DNA of 64,000 nt from NCBI RefSeq assembly GCF_013349955.1, contig NZ_JABVXC010000009.1, positions 101,269-165,268 on the forward strand. Direction: 5' to 3'. Both the position numbers and the translations under genes were made by a program. This stretch comes from Onishia taeanensis (GTDB lineage Bacteria; Pseudomonadota; Gammaproteobacteria; Pseudomonadales; Halomonadaceae). The notes beneath the pieces are model-generated. The model was not told where the DNA came from, ran no database searches, and saw only the letters and a program-made list of their open reading frames with translations. Each line of letters starts with the position of its first letter. Positions within the stretch are counted from its first letter, which is position 1. Below are positions 30,931-39,574 of this stretch, one piece after another.

Positions 30931-30956
30931 CCCGGTGTTAGCTCCCGGTATTAGCC
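30931..30956. repeat. 13-bp tandem duplication upstream of queG
   Basis: CCCGGTGTTAGCT and CCCGGTATTAGCC are directly adjacent (11 of 13 identical) in the nnrE-queG divergent gap. Confidence 0.8.
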
Positions 30957-30983
30957 CTTCATTCAGCCGTGACAAAGGCTCTC

Positions 30984-32105
30984 ATGTCGACCACTGCCTC
31001 CTCGCAAGCGCCATCAGCCCCACAGGCGCTATCCGATGCCGATTTGGCCGCACTCGCGGCCAAGATCAAGGTCTGGGGCCGCGAACTGGGCTTTCAGGAG
31101 CTCGGTATCACCGATACGGATCTCTCCAGCCACGAGCGCTATCTGGAGCGCTGGCTGGCAGCGGGATATCATGGCGAGATGGGCTTCATGGAGAAGCACG
31201 GCACCAAGCGCACCCGCCCGGCAGAGCTGGTGCCCGGCACGCTGCGGGTAATCAGCGCCCGCATGGACTACCTGCCCCCCGAGGTCGAGACCACCAAGGT
31301 GCTCGGCAAGCCAGACATCGCCTATGTGTCGCGCTACGCACTGGGCCGTGACTATCACAAGCTGATCAGAAAGCGCTTAGCGACCCTTGCCAAGCGCATC
31401 GAAGCCGAAGTGGGCCCCTTCGGTTACCGCGCCTTCGTCGATTCGGCCCCGGTGATGGAGCGGGCCCTGGCGCAGAAGGCCGGGCTTGGCTGGTTCGGCA
31501 AGAATGCCATGCTGCTCAACCCAAAGGCGGGCTCGCTGTTCTTCCTCGGCGAGCTCTATACAGACCTGCCGCTGCCGACTGATGAGCCCTTCGAGAGCGA
31601 ACATTGCGGCAAGTGCTCATCCTGTCGCACCGCCTGCCCTACCGGGGCCATCGTCGAGGACAAGGTCGTCGACTCCCGGCGCTGCATTTCCTACCTGACC
31701 ATCGAGCTGCACGGCGCCATTCCCGAGCAATACCGGGAGGCGATGGGCAACCGGGTCTACGGCTGCGACGACTGCCAGCTGGTCTGCCCTTTCACCCGCT
31801 TCACCCGGGCGAGCCAGGAAGAGGACTTCGCGCCCCGCCATGACCTCGACCGCATCGAACTGACGCGGCTGTTCGCCTGGAGCGAGGAAGAATTCCTGGA
31901 CAAGACCGCAGGCAGCGCGATTCGCCGCATCGGCTACGAGCGCTGGCTGCGCAACCTGGCCGTGGGGCTCGGCAATGCACCCTGGAGCGAGACCGTGGAG
32001 GCCGCACTCAAGGCGCGGCTGGCCTATCCCTCAGACCTGGTGCGCGAGCATGTGCGCTGGGCGCTTGAGCGTCAGCGTGATAAGCGCGCTCAACGCATTA
32101 TCTAG
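30984..32105 (+). CDS. queG: Epoxyqueuosine reductase QueG
   Basis: A 373-residue cobalamin and iron-sulfur enzyme that reduces epoxyqueuosine to queuosine in tRNA. DYLPPEVE, YVSRYALGRDYHKLIRKRL and the FVDSAPVMERALAQKAGLGWFGKN stretch are diagnostic; two [4Fe-4S] motifs are CGKCSSCRTACPTGAI and the C-terminal CDDCQLVCPF. The start is placed at ATG 30984, five codons inside a possible GTG start at 30969, because AAAGG lies 5 nt before it. Divergent from nnrE. Confidence 0.94.
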   Translation: MSTTASSQAPSAPQALSDADLAALAAKIKVWGRELGFQELGITDTDLSSHERYLERWLAAGYHGEMGFMEKHGTKRTRPAELVPGTLRVISARMDYLPPEVETTKVLGKPDIAYVSRYALGRDYHKLIRKRLATLAKRIEAEVGPFGYRAFVDSAPVMERALAQKAGLGWFGKNAMLLNPKAGSLFFLGELYTDLPLPTDEPFESEHCGKCSSCRTACPTGAIVEDKVVDSRRCISYLTIELHGAIPEQYREAMGNRVYGCDDCQLVCPFTRFTRASQEEDFAPRHDLDRIELTRLFAWSEEEFLDKTAGSAIRRIGYERWLRNLAVGLGNAPWSETVEAALKARLAYPSDLVREHVRWALERQRDKRAQRII

Positions 32106-32120
32106 GCTCTGCGCGAACAC

Positions 32121-32146
32121 TACCTGCACTAAATACCTGCACTCGC
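32121..32146. repeat. 13-bp tandem duplication downstream of queG
   Basis: TACCTGCACTAAA and TACCTGCACTCGC are adjacent; the first ten bases are identical. It lies 15 nt after the queG stop. Confidence 0.8.
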
Positions 32147-32183
32147 TGACTTTGCGCACCACCCCTTGCCACCGCAACCCGAA

Positions 32184-32205
32184 AGCGCCGCCCTGGGGCG
32201 GCGCT
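32184..32205. terminator. GC-rich hairpin between convergent queG and orn
   Basis: Inverted repeat AGCGCCGCCC / GGGCGGCGCT with almost no loop, between the two convergent genes. Neither side has a real T tract, so termination here is only suggested by position. Confidence 0.45.
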
Positions 32206-32236
32206 GAGTGCTTGCGAGGTATCGCTTGGCTACGGG

Positions 32237-32824
32237 TTACTCTTCTTCATCCCGTACCAGATTCGGCGGCTGCAAGAAGGTCCGGCGATAGTGGGCAAGC
32301 TCGGCGACGGATTCGCGAATATCATCCAGCGCCTGGTGAGTCCCCTTCTTCTCGAATCCGGCAAGAGCGCCCGGATTCCAGCGCTTGGCCAGTTCCTTCA
32401 GGGTCGAGGGATCGATGTTGCGATAGTGGAAGAAGGCCAGCAGCTCGGGCATCTCGCGCTCCAGGAAGCGCCGGTCCTGATGCACGCTGTTGCCACACAT
32501 CGGCGAACTGCCCGGCACCACGTGGGCGGCCAGGAACTCGAGGGTCTGGCGCTCGGCGGCGGCAGTATCGACAGGGCTCTGCTTGACGCGCTCGATCAGC
32601 CCCGAGGCGCCATGCGTTTTCTGGTTCCAATCATCCATGCCGTTCAGCAAGGCATCAGGCTGATGAACGGCCAAGGCCGGGCCCTCGGCGATCAGGTTCA
32701 GCTCGCTGTCGGTGATCAGGGTGGCGATCTCGATGATGCGCTCACGATTAGGGTCCAGACCGGTCATTTCCAGATCGATCCAGATCAAGAGGTCATTACG
32801 CGGCGCACCTTGCTCATCGGCCAT
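32237..32824 (-). CDS. orn: Oligoribonuclease
   Basis: A 195-residue DEDDh exonuclease that degrades di- and short oligoribonucleotides, including pGpG from cyclic-di-GMP. Exo [13 protein letters not shown], Exo [15 protein letters not shown] and Exo [14 protein letters not shown] carry the four acidic residues and the histidine. Length is that of the family (about 181) with a short acidic tail DEEE. Ribosome site AGGAGA; it diverges from rsgA across a 58-nt gap with a palindromic promoter. It complements the cyclic-di-GMP enzyme encoded at 46453-47856. Confidence 0.96.
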   Translation of the reverse strand: MADEQGAPRNDLLIWIDLEMTGLDPNRERIIEIATLITDSELNLIAEGPALAVHQPDALLNGMDDWNQKTHGASGLIERVKQSPVDTAAAERQTLEFLAAHVVPGSSPMCGNSVHQDRRFLEREMPELLAFFHYRNIDPSTLKELAKRWNPGALAGFEKKGTHQALDDIRESVAELAHYRRTFLQPPNLVRDEEE

Positions 32825-32845
32825 GGTGGGGTGTCTCCTGGGTGG

Positions 32846-32866
32846 GTACAATGAGGGCCATTGTAC
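32846..32866. promoter_or_regulatory. Palindromic bidirectional promoter core, orn/rsgA
   Basis: GTACAATG-AGGGC-CATTGTAC is an 8-5-8 inverted repeat centred in the 58-nt gap between the divergent starts. Each arm contains TACAAT, a fair -10 hexamer, facing orn on one strand and rsgA on the other. Start sites predicted from them give leaders of about 25-30 nt. -35 elements are weak on both sides. An operator role is an alternative. Confidence 0.5.
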
Positions 32867-32882
32867 AGACCCATGGGCCCGC

Positions 32883-33917
32883 ATGAGCAAACGCAAGTTA
32901 ACCCGCCAGCAGCGCTGGCGCATCGAGAAGATCCAGGCCGAGCGCACCAAGCGTGCCAGTCGCCACGACGTCGATGATAACGCCGCCCTAGGCGCCGGCG
33001 AATATGGCCCCGAGCGCGAGGGCCGGGTGATCGCCCACTTCGGTCGCAGCCTCGATGTCGCTGCCGGCGAAGACGGCACCCACACCCGCTGTCACCTGCG
33101 CGCCAACCTGGAAAGTCTGGTCACCGGCGACCGGGTGATCTGGCGTCTGGGCGAGGAAGGCAGTGGCGTGGTGGTCGCCCGGCGCGAGCGGGCAAACGTC
33201 CTCGAACGCCCGGATGCTCGCGGCTTGCTCAAGCCAGTGGCGGCCAATATCGACCAGATCCTGATCGTCTTTGCCGTCGAACCCGCGCCGCATGCCAACC
33301 TGATCGACCGCTACCTGGTCGCCGCCGAGGCCACCGGCATTGCACCGGTGCTGGTGCTCAACAAGATCGACCTGCTGCCTGACGATGGCGGCGAACTCAA
33401 GGCATTGCTCGACCGCTATGAAGCGCTGGGCTATCCGGTGGTCGAGGCGACCACCCAGCGCCCGGACGGCCTGGATGCCCTGCATGCCCGACTGACCGAG
33501 CGAACCTCGGTGTTCGTCGGCCAGAGTGGGGTCGGCAAGTCCTCGCTGATCGACCGCCTGCTACCCAATGAGGCCTTGCGCATCGGCGCACTGTCCGAGG
33601 ACTCCCGCAAGGGCACCCACACGACCACCACCGCCCGCCTGTATCGACTGCCCTCGCCTGTCGCGGATGACGGTGGTGAATTGATCGACTCGCCGGGCAT
33701 TCGCGAATTTGGTCTTGGTCACCTGAGCGAAGACGAGGTCACCCAGGGGTTCATCGAGTTTCGCGACCATCTCGGCCACTGCCGCTTTCGCGACTGTCGC
33801 CATCGCCAGGAACCTGGCTGTGCCCTGCTGGCCGCCGTAGAGCGCGGCGACATACAAGCGGCGCGTTTCGACAGCTACCGGCGTATCCTGGCTAGCCTGA
33901 CGTCCCAAGGCCACTGA
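32883..33917 (+). CDS. rsgA: Small-subunit assembly GTPase RsgA
   Basis: A 344-residue circularly permuted GTPase: G4 LVLNKIDLL comes before G1 GQSGVGKSS and G3 DSPGIREF, the order unique to this family. An OB-fold precedes (residues about 35-105) and a C-terminal zinc motif follows ([14 protein letters not shown]). RsgA proofs maturation of the 30S subunit. Start [21 protein letters not shown] at 32883 is the family N terminus. The 13-bp repeat array begins at its last codons. Confidence 0.96.
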   Translation: MSKRKLTRQQRWRIEKIQAERTKRASRHDVDDNAALGAGEYGPEREGRVIAHFGRSLDVAAGEDGTHTRCHLRANLESLVTGDRVIWRLGEEGSGVVVARRERANVLERPDARGLLKPVAANIDQILIVFAVEPAPHANLIDRYLVAAEATGIAPVLVLNKIDLLPDDGGELKALLDRYEALGYPVVEATTQRPDGLDALHARLTERTSVFVGQSGVGKSSLIDRLLPNEALRIGALSEDSRKGTHTTTTARLYRLPSPVADDGGELIDSPGIREFGLGHLSEDEVTQGFIEFRDHLGHCRFRDCRHRQEPGCALLAAVERGDIQAARFDSYRRILASLTSQGH

Positions 33918-33970
33918 AGCGGTCCATCAAAACCGTCCATTGAAACGGACCATTGAAAGAGGCCATTGAG
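33911..33970. repeat. 13-bp tandem array downstream of rsgA, five copies
   Basis: CCATTGAA-type units begin at 33911, 33924, 33937, 33950 and 33963, exactly 13 nt apart. The first unit (CCACTGAA) includes the rsgA stop codon, so the array starts inside the gene's end. Copies 3-5 share CCATTGA. Confidence 0.85.
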
Positions 33971-34071
33971 TGTAGAGACAGCAGCGCGGCCTGGGTGCCG
34001 CGATATTAGAAACCGGCCCCGCGGCTGTGACATGATCCTGGCATTCCCTAATTCACCATGAGGCGTGACCC

Positions 34072-34902
34072 ATGAGCTCCGAAGACAACCTGCTGCCGTT
34101 GATCGTCGAACCCGAGCAACTCGAGGCGCGGCTTGGCCACCCGGATTTATTGATCATCGATGTTGCGTCGAAGGCAGAGAGCTACCTGGAAGGCCATGTG
34201 CCCGGCGCGGTCTTTCTCGATTACCAACACCTGCTGTTAGGCAGCGGTGAGGTGCCCAACGACACGCCGAGCGTCGAGCAGCTCTCGGCCCTGTTCTCCT
34301 CGCTGGGACTCGATCGCGATACCCATGTGGTGGCCTACGACGATGAAGGCGGCGGCTGGGCCGGACGCCTGCTGTGGACCCTGGAGCTGATCGGCCACAA
34401 CCGCTATTCCTATCTCAACGGCGGCATTCATGCCTGGCGCCAAGAGGGCCTGGCAACCGAGAGCACCCCTAACGAGCCCAGGCTCAGCGATTATGAGGCC
34501 GAGATACGCCACCCCGAGGTGAGCATCGACGCCGAGGGAATCCAAGAACGCCTGAGCGACAGGAATTTCGCCGTCTGGGATGCCCGCTCCCGCGCCGAAT
34601 ATGACGGTGAAAAGGGCCAGAACAAGCACCTGGGCCATATCCCGGGCGCGGTCAACATGGACTGGCTGGATGTCATGGATCGCGACAATGCGCTACGCAT
34701 CCGCGACTATGCGGAGCTTGTCACCGAGCTCGAAGCCCTGGGCCTGACGCCCGACATGGACATTGTGACCCACTGCCAGAGCCACCACCGCAGCGGCCTT
34801 ACCTGGCTTGCCGGCAGAGCACTGGGCTTTACCAAGATTCGCGCCTACCCCGGTTCCTGGAAGGACTGGGGCAACCGCGACGACACCCCGATCGAGCACT
34901 GA
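34072..34902 (+). CDS. Tandem-rhodanese sulfurtransferase
   Basis: A 276-residue protein with two rhodanese domains (about residues 9-130 and 150-275). The C-terminal domain carries the active cysteine in THCQSHHRSG; the N-terminal domain lacks one (YDDEGGGWAGR), as usual for the inactive half. The loop of eight residues after cysteine, with its histidines, differs from the CGSGVTA type of SseA/mercaptopyruvate enzymes and matches the type found beside psd in Pseudomonas. The sulfur donor is unknown. It lies between rsgA and psd on the same strand. Confidence 0.88.
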   Translation: MSSEDNLLPLIVEPEQLEARLGHPDLLIIDVASKAESYLEGHVPGAVFLDYQHLLLGSGEVPNDTPSVEQLSALFSSLGLDRDTHVVAYDDEGGGWAGRLLWTLELIGHNRYSYLNGGIHAWRQEGLATESTPNEPRLSDYEAEIRHPEVSIDAEGIQERLSDRNFAVWDARSRAEYDGEKGQNKHLGHIPGAVNMDWLDVMDRDNALRIRDYAELVTELEALGLTPDMDIVTHCQSHHRSGLTWLAGRALGFTKIRAYPGSWKDWGNRDDTPIEH

Positions 34903-34968
34903 CCGATCCCCTTTGCGGACCGGTCGCATCATGATCGACGCCTTATCGAACACCAACGGATACCCTAA

Positions 34969-35823
34969 GTGACCCGCGACAAGCTGTTTGCCCTTATTCA
35001 GTACCCCCTGCCCCACCATCTGATTTCCCGGATGGTGGGCTGGTTTGCCGAGACTCGCCTGAGCTGGCTGAAGAATGCCCTGATCCGCGCCTTCATCAAG
35101 CGCTTCAAGGTCGACATGGACGAGGCGGCCGAGCCCGACCCGACCGCCTATGCCTGCTTCAACGACTTCTTCACCCGCGCACTGCGCAAGGGCGCACGCC
35201 CGGTGGCCGAAGGGCTGGTATCGCCCGCCGACGGCACCCTATCGCAGTTCGGTCGCATCCATCACGGCACCTTGATTCAGGCCAAGGGCCAGGCCTATTC
35301 GCTGACGAGCCTGCTGGGTGGCGACACGCACCTGGCGGCGCCCTTCCGCCAGGGCAGCTTTGCCACCGTCTACCTGTCGCCCAGTGACTATCATCGCGTG
35401 CATATGCCGCTGACCGGCACCCTGCGGGAGATGGTCTATGTGCCGGGACGTATTTTCTCGGTCAATCAGGCCACCGCCGACCATGTACCGGGGCTCTTCG
35501 CCCGCAACGAGCGGCTGGTGTGCATCTTCGATACCGAAGAAGGGCCGCTGGCCATGGTGCTGGTAGGCGCGATGATCGTTGCGGCCATCGAGACGGTATG
35601 GGCCGGACAGATCACTCCGCAGAGCGATCAGGTGCAGAGCATCCGCTTCGATGAACCGATCACCCTACAAAAAGGCGCCGAGATGGGCCGCTTCAAGCTC
35701 GGCTCGACCGTCGTGATGTGCTTCGGCCACGAGGCCAGCTTTGACGCTGCCGGGCTCGATTCCAGCGTGCGCATGGGCGAGCGCCTCGGCGAGATTCCCC
35801 ACCACGCGACTCAGACCTCCTGA
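34969..35823 (+). CDS. psd: Phosphatidylserine decarboxylase
   Basis: A 284-residue proenzyme of the type I family that makes phosphatidylethanolamine at the inner membrane. The self-cleavage site LGST (in [11 protein letters not shown]) yields the pyruvoyl-bearing small subunit; SPADG and [13 protein letters not shown] with the catalytic histidine are present. The start is a GTG at 34969 with a weak CGGA upstream; there is no better ATG. Hairpin downstream. Confidence 0.96.
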   Translation: MTRDKLFALIQYPLPHHLISRMVGWFAETRLSWLKNALIRAFIKRFKVDMDEAAEPDPTAYACFNDFFTRALRKGARPVAEGLVSPADGTLSQFGRIHHGTLIQAKGQAYSLTSLLGGDTHLAAPFRQGSFATVYLSPSDYHRVHMPLTGTLREMVYVPGRIFSVNQATADHVPGLFARNERLVCIFDTEEGPLAMVLVGAMIVAAIETVWAGQITPQSDQVQSIRFDEPITLQKGAEMGRFKLGSTVVMCFGHEASFDAAGLDSSVRMGERLGEIPHHATQTS

Positions 35824-35883
35824 CGACGCCCCCGTTTAGACTGCCGGGAGTGCCGACACACCCCGACAAAGGGGTAAATCAAA

Positions 35884-35915
35884 AACGCCCCCGCAGAGGC
35901 ATCTGCGGGGGCGTT
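35884..35915. terminator. Bidirectional terminator between psd and cytochrome gene
   Basis: A 14-bp perfect stem AACGCCCCCGCAGA / TCTGCGGGGGCGTT with GGCA loop. On the minus strand it is followed by TTTTTGATTT, a good terminator for the dehydrogenase operon; on the plus strand the T content comes mainly from the stem end. Confidence 0.85.
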
Positions 35916-35954
35916 GTCGTATCAGCCGCTGTCAGCGTGGCGAGTGCCAGACGC

Positions 35955-37250
35955 CTAGTGCTCTGCCTCACGCCACTCGGCGATTCGTTCTGCCGACGGC
36001 GCCTGCGCATCCGGATGACCGAACTGCTCGACCAGGTACGCCATCAGGCTTGCCGCCTCATCATTGCTGATGTCCTGATCCAGCGCCGGCATCAGCAATT
36101 CACCCTCGTTGGTCTCGCGATGAATGCCGTGCAGCACCACCTGGGTCAGGTTGCCCAGATGCGTAGTGCCCATCACGCTGTTGTTGATCAGCGGCGGATA
36201 ATGCCCATCCTGGGATCCTTGTCCCGAGGCCCCGTGACAGCTTGCGCAGGCGCCCAGATAGAGCCGCGCCGCCTGGTCTTGCGACGCATCCTCGCTAAGC
36301 TCGACACCACGCAGCCTGGCGACATCATCGGCCGGCTGGCCCTGCGCAAAGCGGCTCGGTCCCGGCTCGCTGACCGCCGGCACCGACTTGAGGTAGGTGG
36401 CGATGGCCTTTAAGTCACCAGGCTTCAGGAAACGCAGGCTGTGCTCGATGGCTTCGCCCATCGGGCCGGCTGCTTGAGCCTTGCCGGGCACGCTTCCAGA
36501 CTCGAGATAGGTGACCAGTTGCTCGTCACTCCAGCCACCTACCCCATGGTCCTCGTCACTGGTGATATTGAAAGCATACCAGCCATCCAGCTCGGCGCCG
36601 GCGAGGTAGTCCTCAGCCCCGGCCGCATAGCCTTTCTCCTGGAAGGCGATACCACGCGGGGTGTGGCAGGTGCCGCAGTGGCCCAAGCCTTCGACCAGAT
36701 AGGCCCCACGATTCCACTCATCGCTCTGCGAGTCATCCGGCGTGAAGCCGACCTCGTCCGGGGCAAACATCCAGGCCCAGATATTCAGCGGCCAGCGCAT
36801 GTTCAACGGCCAGGAAATATCGCTGTCGCGGTTCTCTTGGGCCACCGGCTTGACGCCATGCTGGAAATAGGCGTAAAGCGCCGCGACATCCTCGTCGGTG
36901 AGGGTCGAAAAGGACGGATAAGGCATGGCCGGATACAGCTGATGCCCGTCCTTTGCCTCGCCATTGCGCAAGGCGTTGGCGAAGTCTTCCACCGTATAAC
37001 GGCCGATGCCGGTCTCTTTGTCCGGCGTGATGTTGGTCGAATAGATGGTGCCGACCGGGGTCGACATCGGCAGGCCACCGGCGAAGGGTTCACCCTCCGG
37101 CGCCGTATGGCAAGCCGTGCAGTCGCCGGCCTTGGCAAGGTAGGCGCCCTTCTCGACCTGGGCGTCATCGACCGGTTGCTGGGCGTGAGCGGTCGTTACG
37201 GCCAGCGCCAGGGGCGGCAGGACGGAGCTCCACTTGGCAAAGCGCGTCAT
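35955..37250 (-). CDS. Triheme cytochrome c subunit of FAD dehydrogenase
   Basis: A 431-residue exported protein (signal peptide ending near AHA-QQ, residue about 23) with three CxxCH heme sites: CTACH (44-48), CGTCH (192-196) and CASCH (335-339). This is the cytochrome subunit of membrane-bound gluconate, sorbitol, glucose or alcohol dehydrogenases and passes electrons to ubiquinone or a terminal oxidase. It is encoded one base after the GMC flavoprotein, as the last gene of the trio. Confidence 0.92.
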   Translation of the reverse strand: MTRFAKWSSVLPPLALAVTTAHAQQPVDDAQVEKGAYLAKAGDCTACHTAPEGEPFAGGLPMSTPVGTIYSTNITPDKETGIGRYTVEDFANALRNGEAKDGHQLYPAMPYPSFSTLTDEDVAALYAYFQHGVKPVAQENRDSDISWPLNMRWPLNIWAWMFAPDEVGFTPDDSQSDEWNRGAYLVEGLGHCGTCHTPRGIAFQEKGYAAGAEDYLAGAELDGWYAFNITSDEDHGVGGWSDEQLVTYLESGSVPGKAQAAGPMGEAIEHSLRFLKPGDLKAIATYLKSVPAVSEPGPSRFAQGQPADDVARLRGVELSEDASQDQAARLYLGACASCHGASGQGSQDGHYPPLINNSVMGTTHLGNLTQVVLHGIHRETNEGELLMPALDQDISNDEAASLMAYLVEQFGHPDAQAPSAERIAEWREAEH

Positions 37251-37251
37251 G

Positions 37252-38853
37252 TCATACCTCCCCTTGCAGACGGTCGGCGATGCGCAGGGCCAGCGCGGCG
37301 ATGGTCAGGGTGCAGTTCACCGAGCCCACCGTCGGCATGGTGCCGCTGCTGGCGATCGACAGATTCTCGTGATCGTGGCAGCGGCAGTCACCGTCGACCA
37401 CCGAATCCGTGGGGTCATCGCCCATCAACACGGTGCCGCAGATGTGCTGGTTGTTCGAATAGGCGTCACGGAACTGCACATCGGTGCCCCCCATCAGCTC
37501 GGCGATACGGGCGTACTGCTCGCGGGTATGGGCAGCGCTGCGCTTCACGTAATCATCGATGGCGTAGTGGAATTCCGGCTTGGGAATACCCAGCGCATCC
37601 TTCTCGCTGCTCGGCACAATGCGGTTTTCGGGGTGCGGCAATAGCTCGTGGAAGCTGTCGAACTGCACATAGCGCGAGGCCCGGTCGCGGATCTCCTGGT
37701 CCAGTTCCGGCCCCAGGCGCAGGGTGTCCTCGGCGAGGACTTCGTTGGTCATCGGCGTCGTGCGGGAGATGTTCGACATATGCAGTTTCTTGGCGGCGAA
37801 GTCACTACGGAAATCGCCGTCGCGCCAGCTGACGATCGAGGTCATTTCCTGAGGGCCACGACCCGCCCATAGCTTTTCGTTGGCGAAGAAACGCACCCCG
37901 GTGCCCGGGTGGTCCATCAGGTTGCGGCCGACCATACCGGACGAATTGCCGATGCCATCCGGGTAGGCGGCACTGGTCGAGATCAGCATCAGCTTGGGAA
38001 TCTCGATGCCGTTGGCGGCCAACACGAACTCGCTGCCTTCCACACGGTGCTCAACGCCCTGTGGATCCTTGTAATGCACCGCCGTGATGCGGCCTTTATC
38101 GCCTGCTTCGATACGATGCACCACCGCCTGATCGATCAACTGGGCGCCGGCACGTTCGGCCTTTTCGACGTGGAAGATGCCGTTGTACATGGCCCCGATC
38201 GGGCAGATCGGCATGCAGTTGTTGTTGCCACAGCAGGTCGGCCTGCCGTCGTAGGGCCGGCTGTTACGAGCCACCGGCTCGGTGACCATATTGAAGCCAT
38301 TGCCGTTGAGCACGGCGGACACCCGCTGATCGTTGTAGGATAGCGGCAACGGTTCCATCGGATAGGGAGCGCTACGCGGCGAGCCCAGGTCGATATCGTT
38401 GGGTCCCCAAACGCCAAGTGCTTCCTCGGCGCGCTGATAATAGGGCTCCAGGGTGTCGTAATCGATTGGCCAGTCTCGACCCACGCCATACAGGCTCTTG
38501 AGCTTCAGGTCGCTTGGCAGAAAGCGCCAGGCCGCTGCGGCCCAGTGCCAGGTCGTACCGCCGACGGCGCGGATGTATTGGGCGTCGTAGGCCTGCTCAC
38601 CTTTCTGCACCAGGTAGCCGTTGTCGGGGCTGACCATCGGATGCGGCGCATAATCACTGGACGGATACGGCGCCATGAAGTCCATCTTGTCGGGCTGGTT
38701 GCGAAAGCGTTCGACGATCTGCCAGCGCGGCATGCGCGGCCCCGCCTCGAGCATGATCACCGACTTGCCGGCTTCGGCCATACGGTGGGCGATCAGTGCC
38801 CCGGCTACGCCGGAGCCGATCACGACGACATCGGCGGATGCTGTTTCAGCCAT
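37252..38853 (-). CDS. GMC flavoprotein dehydrogenase, FAD-GDH type catalytic subunit
   Basis: A 533-residue GMC oxidoreductase: FAD site VVVIGSGVAGALIAHRMA, GGTTWHWAAAAWR, and C-terminal catalytic-histidine region NNQHICGTVLMGDDP. Cysteines 207, 208, 213 and 217 (CCGNNNCMPIC) have the spacing of the cluster-binding cysteines of Burkholderia FAD-glucose dehydrogenase, so a [3Fe-4S] cluster is likely. It has no signal peptide and probably crosses the membrane with the twin-arginine small subunit encoded just upstream. The substrate (glucose, gluconate, sorbitol or another polyol) cannot be told from sequence alone. Confidence 0.92.
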   Translation of the reverse strand: MAETASADVVVIGSGVAGALIAHRMAEAGKSVIMLEAGPRMPRWQIVERFRNQPDKMDFMAPYPSSDYAPHPMVSPDNGYLVQKGEQAYDAQYIRAVGGTTWHWAAAAWRFLPSDLKLKSLYGVGRDWPIDYDTLEPYYQRAEEALGVWGPNDIDLGSPRSAPYPMEPLPLSYNDQRVSAVLNGNGFNMVTEPVARNSRPYDGRPTCCGNNNCMPICPIGAMYNGIFHVEKAERAGAQLIDQAVVHRIEAGDKGRITAVHYKDPQGVEHRVEGSEFVLAANGIEIPKLMLISTSAAYPDGIGNSSGMVGRNLMDHPGTGVRFFANEKLWAGRGPQEMTSIVSWRDGDFRSDFAAKKLHMSNISRTTPMTNEVLAEDTLRLGPELDQEIRDRASRYVQFDSFHELLPHPENRIVPSSEKDALGIPKPEFHYAIDDYVKRSAAHTREQYARIAELMGGTDVQFRDAYSNNQHICGTVLMGDDPTDSVVDGDCRCHDHENLSIASSGTMPTVGSVNCTLTIAALALRIADRLQGEV

Positions 38854-38855
38854 GC

Positions 38856-39428
38856 TCAGGCTCCCTGCTTGGTGGTGATCGAGGCGGTCGTTGCGCTGGC
38901 GTTCAGGGCCGGGGAGGGTGGTTCTTCGGCCCAATACCCCGGCCGATTGGGGCAGTAACTGCGGATCACCAACACATCGGAAACGGCATCAAACATCAGC
39001 GACTGCTGGTAGGTGACCAGTTCGGCCTGCGGCATCTTGCCGACCACGCCCGTGTACCACGCCGACAGCAGACGATTGGCCACGCTGCGATGTGCCGTTG
39101 TCAGGCTGATCGTGTCGGCCTGAAAGGCCTCATCCAGGTAAGCAAGATCGTCATCGAGCGTGGCCCAGTGACGTGACAGCACCTCGAAGAGCCGTTTGCC
39201 CTGCTCTTCATCGAGACGCGCACGGGTGGTCAGTTGGCGCGACAAGCGCATGAAACGTTCAAAGGCGGCATCAGCCCCATTCCCCTGCTGAGCCAGCGCC
39301 AGGCCAGGCATCAGGGGAATGGCGCCGACGCCCAGGGAATGTTTGAGCAGGCTACGGCGACTCAGCGCGAGTCGCGATGCGCGGCCGTCGCTCGAGGCAG
39401 GCGGCATATGGCGAGACGAGGTCGTCAT
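38856..39428 (-). CDS. Twin-arginine small subunit of FAD dehydrogenase
   Basis: A 190-residue protein with a twin-arginine signal LSRRSLLKHSLGVG (about residues 21-34) and cleavage after ALA. The mature part (FMRLSRQLTTRARLDEEQGKRLFEVL, TAHRSVANRLLSAWYTGVVG, YCPNRPGYW) matches the small (gamma, subunit 3) component that chaperones and exports the GMC subunit. Start at ATG 39428; a longer frame from 39464 has poorer support. It leads the three-gene operon, 2 nt before the flavoprotein gene. The gap 39429-39574 must hold the promoter, but no clear one is seen. Confidence 0.88.
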   Translation of the reverse strand: MTTSSRHMPPASSDGRASRLALSRRSLLKHSLGVGAIPLMPGLALAQQGNGADAAFERFMRLSRQLTTRARLDEEQGKRLFEVLSRHWATLDDDLAYLDEAFQADTISLTTAHRSVANRLLSAWYTGVVGKMPQAELVTYQQSLMFDAVSDVLVIRSYCPNRPGYWAEEPPSPALNASATTASITTKQGA

Positions 39429-39574
39429 CCTGTCGTCCTCTATGAAATGCGGTGGGGAGTGCACGCCGTAAGGCGCATGCGACCAAGGTATTAGTCGTTA
39501 GCATGCTATCAGGAGCTGCCAGGAACTTCCATTGCCCTGCTCCACAGCAACTTTACTCCTCCATCGACTCTCGA

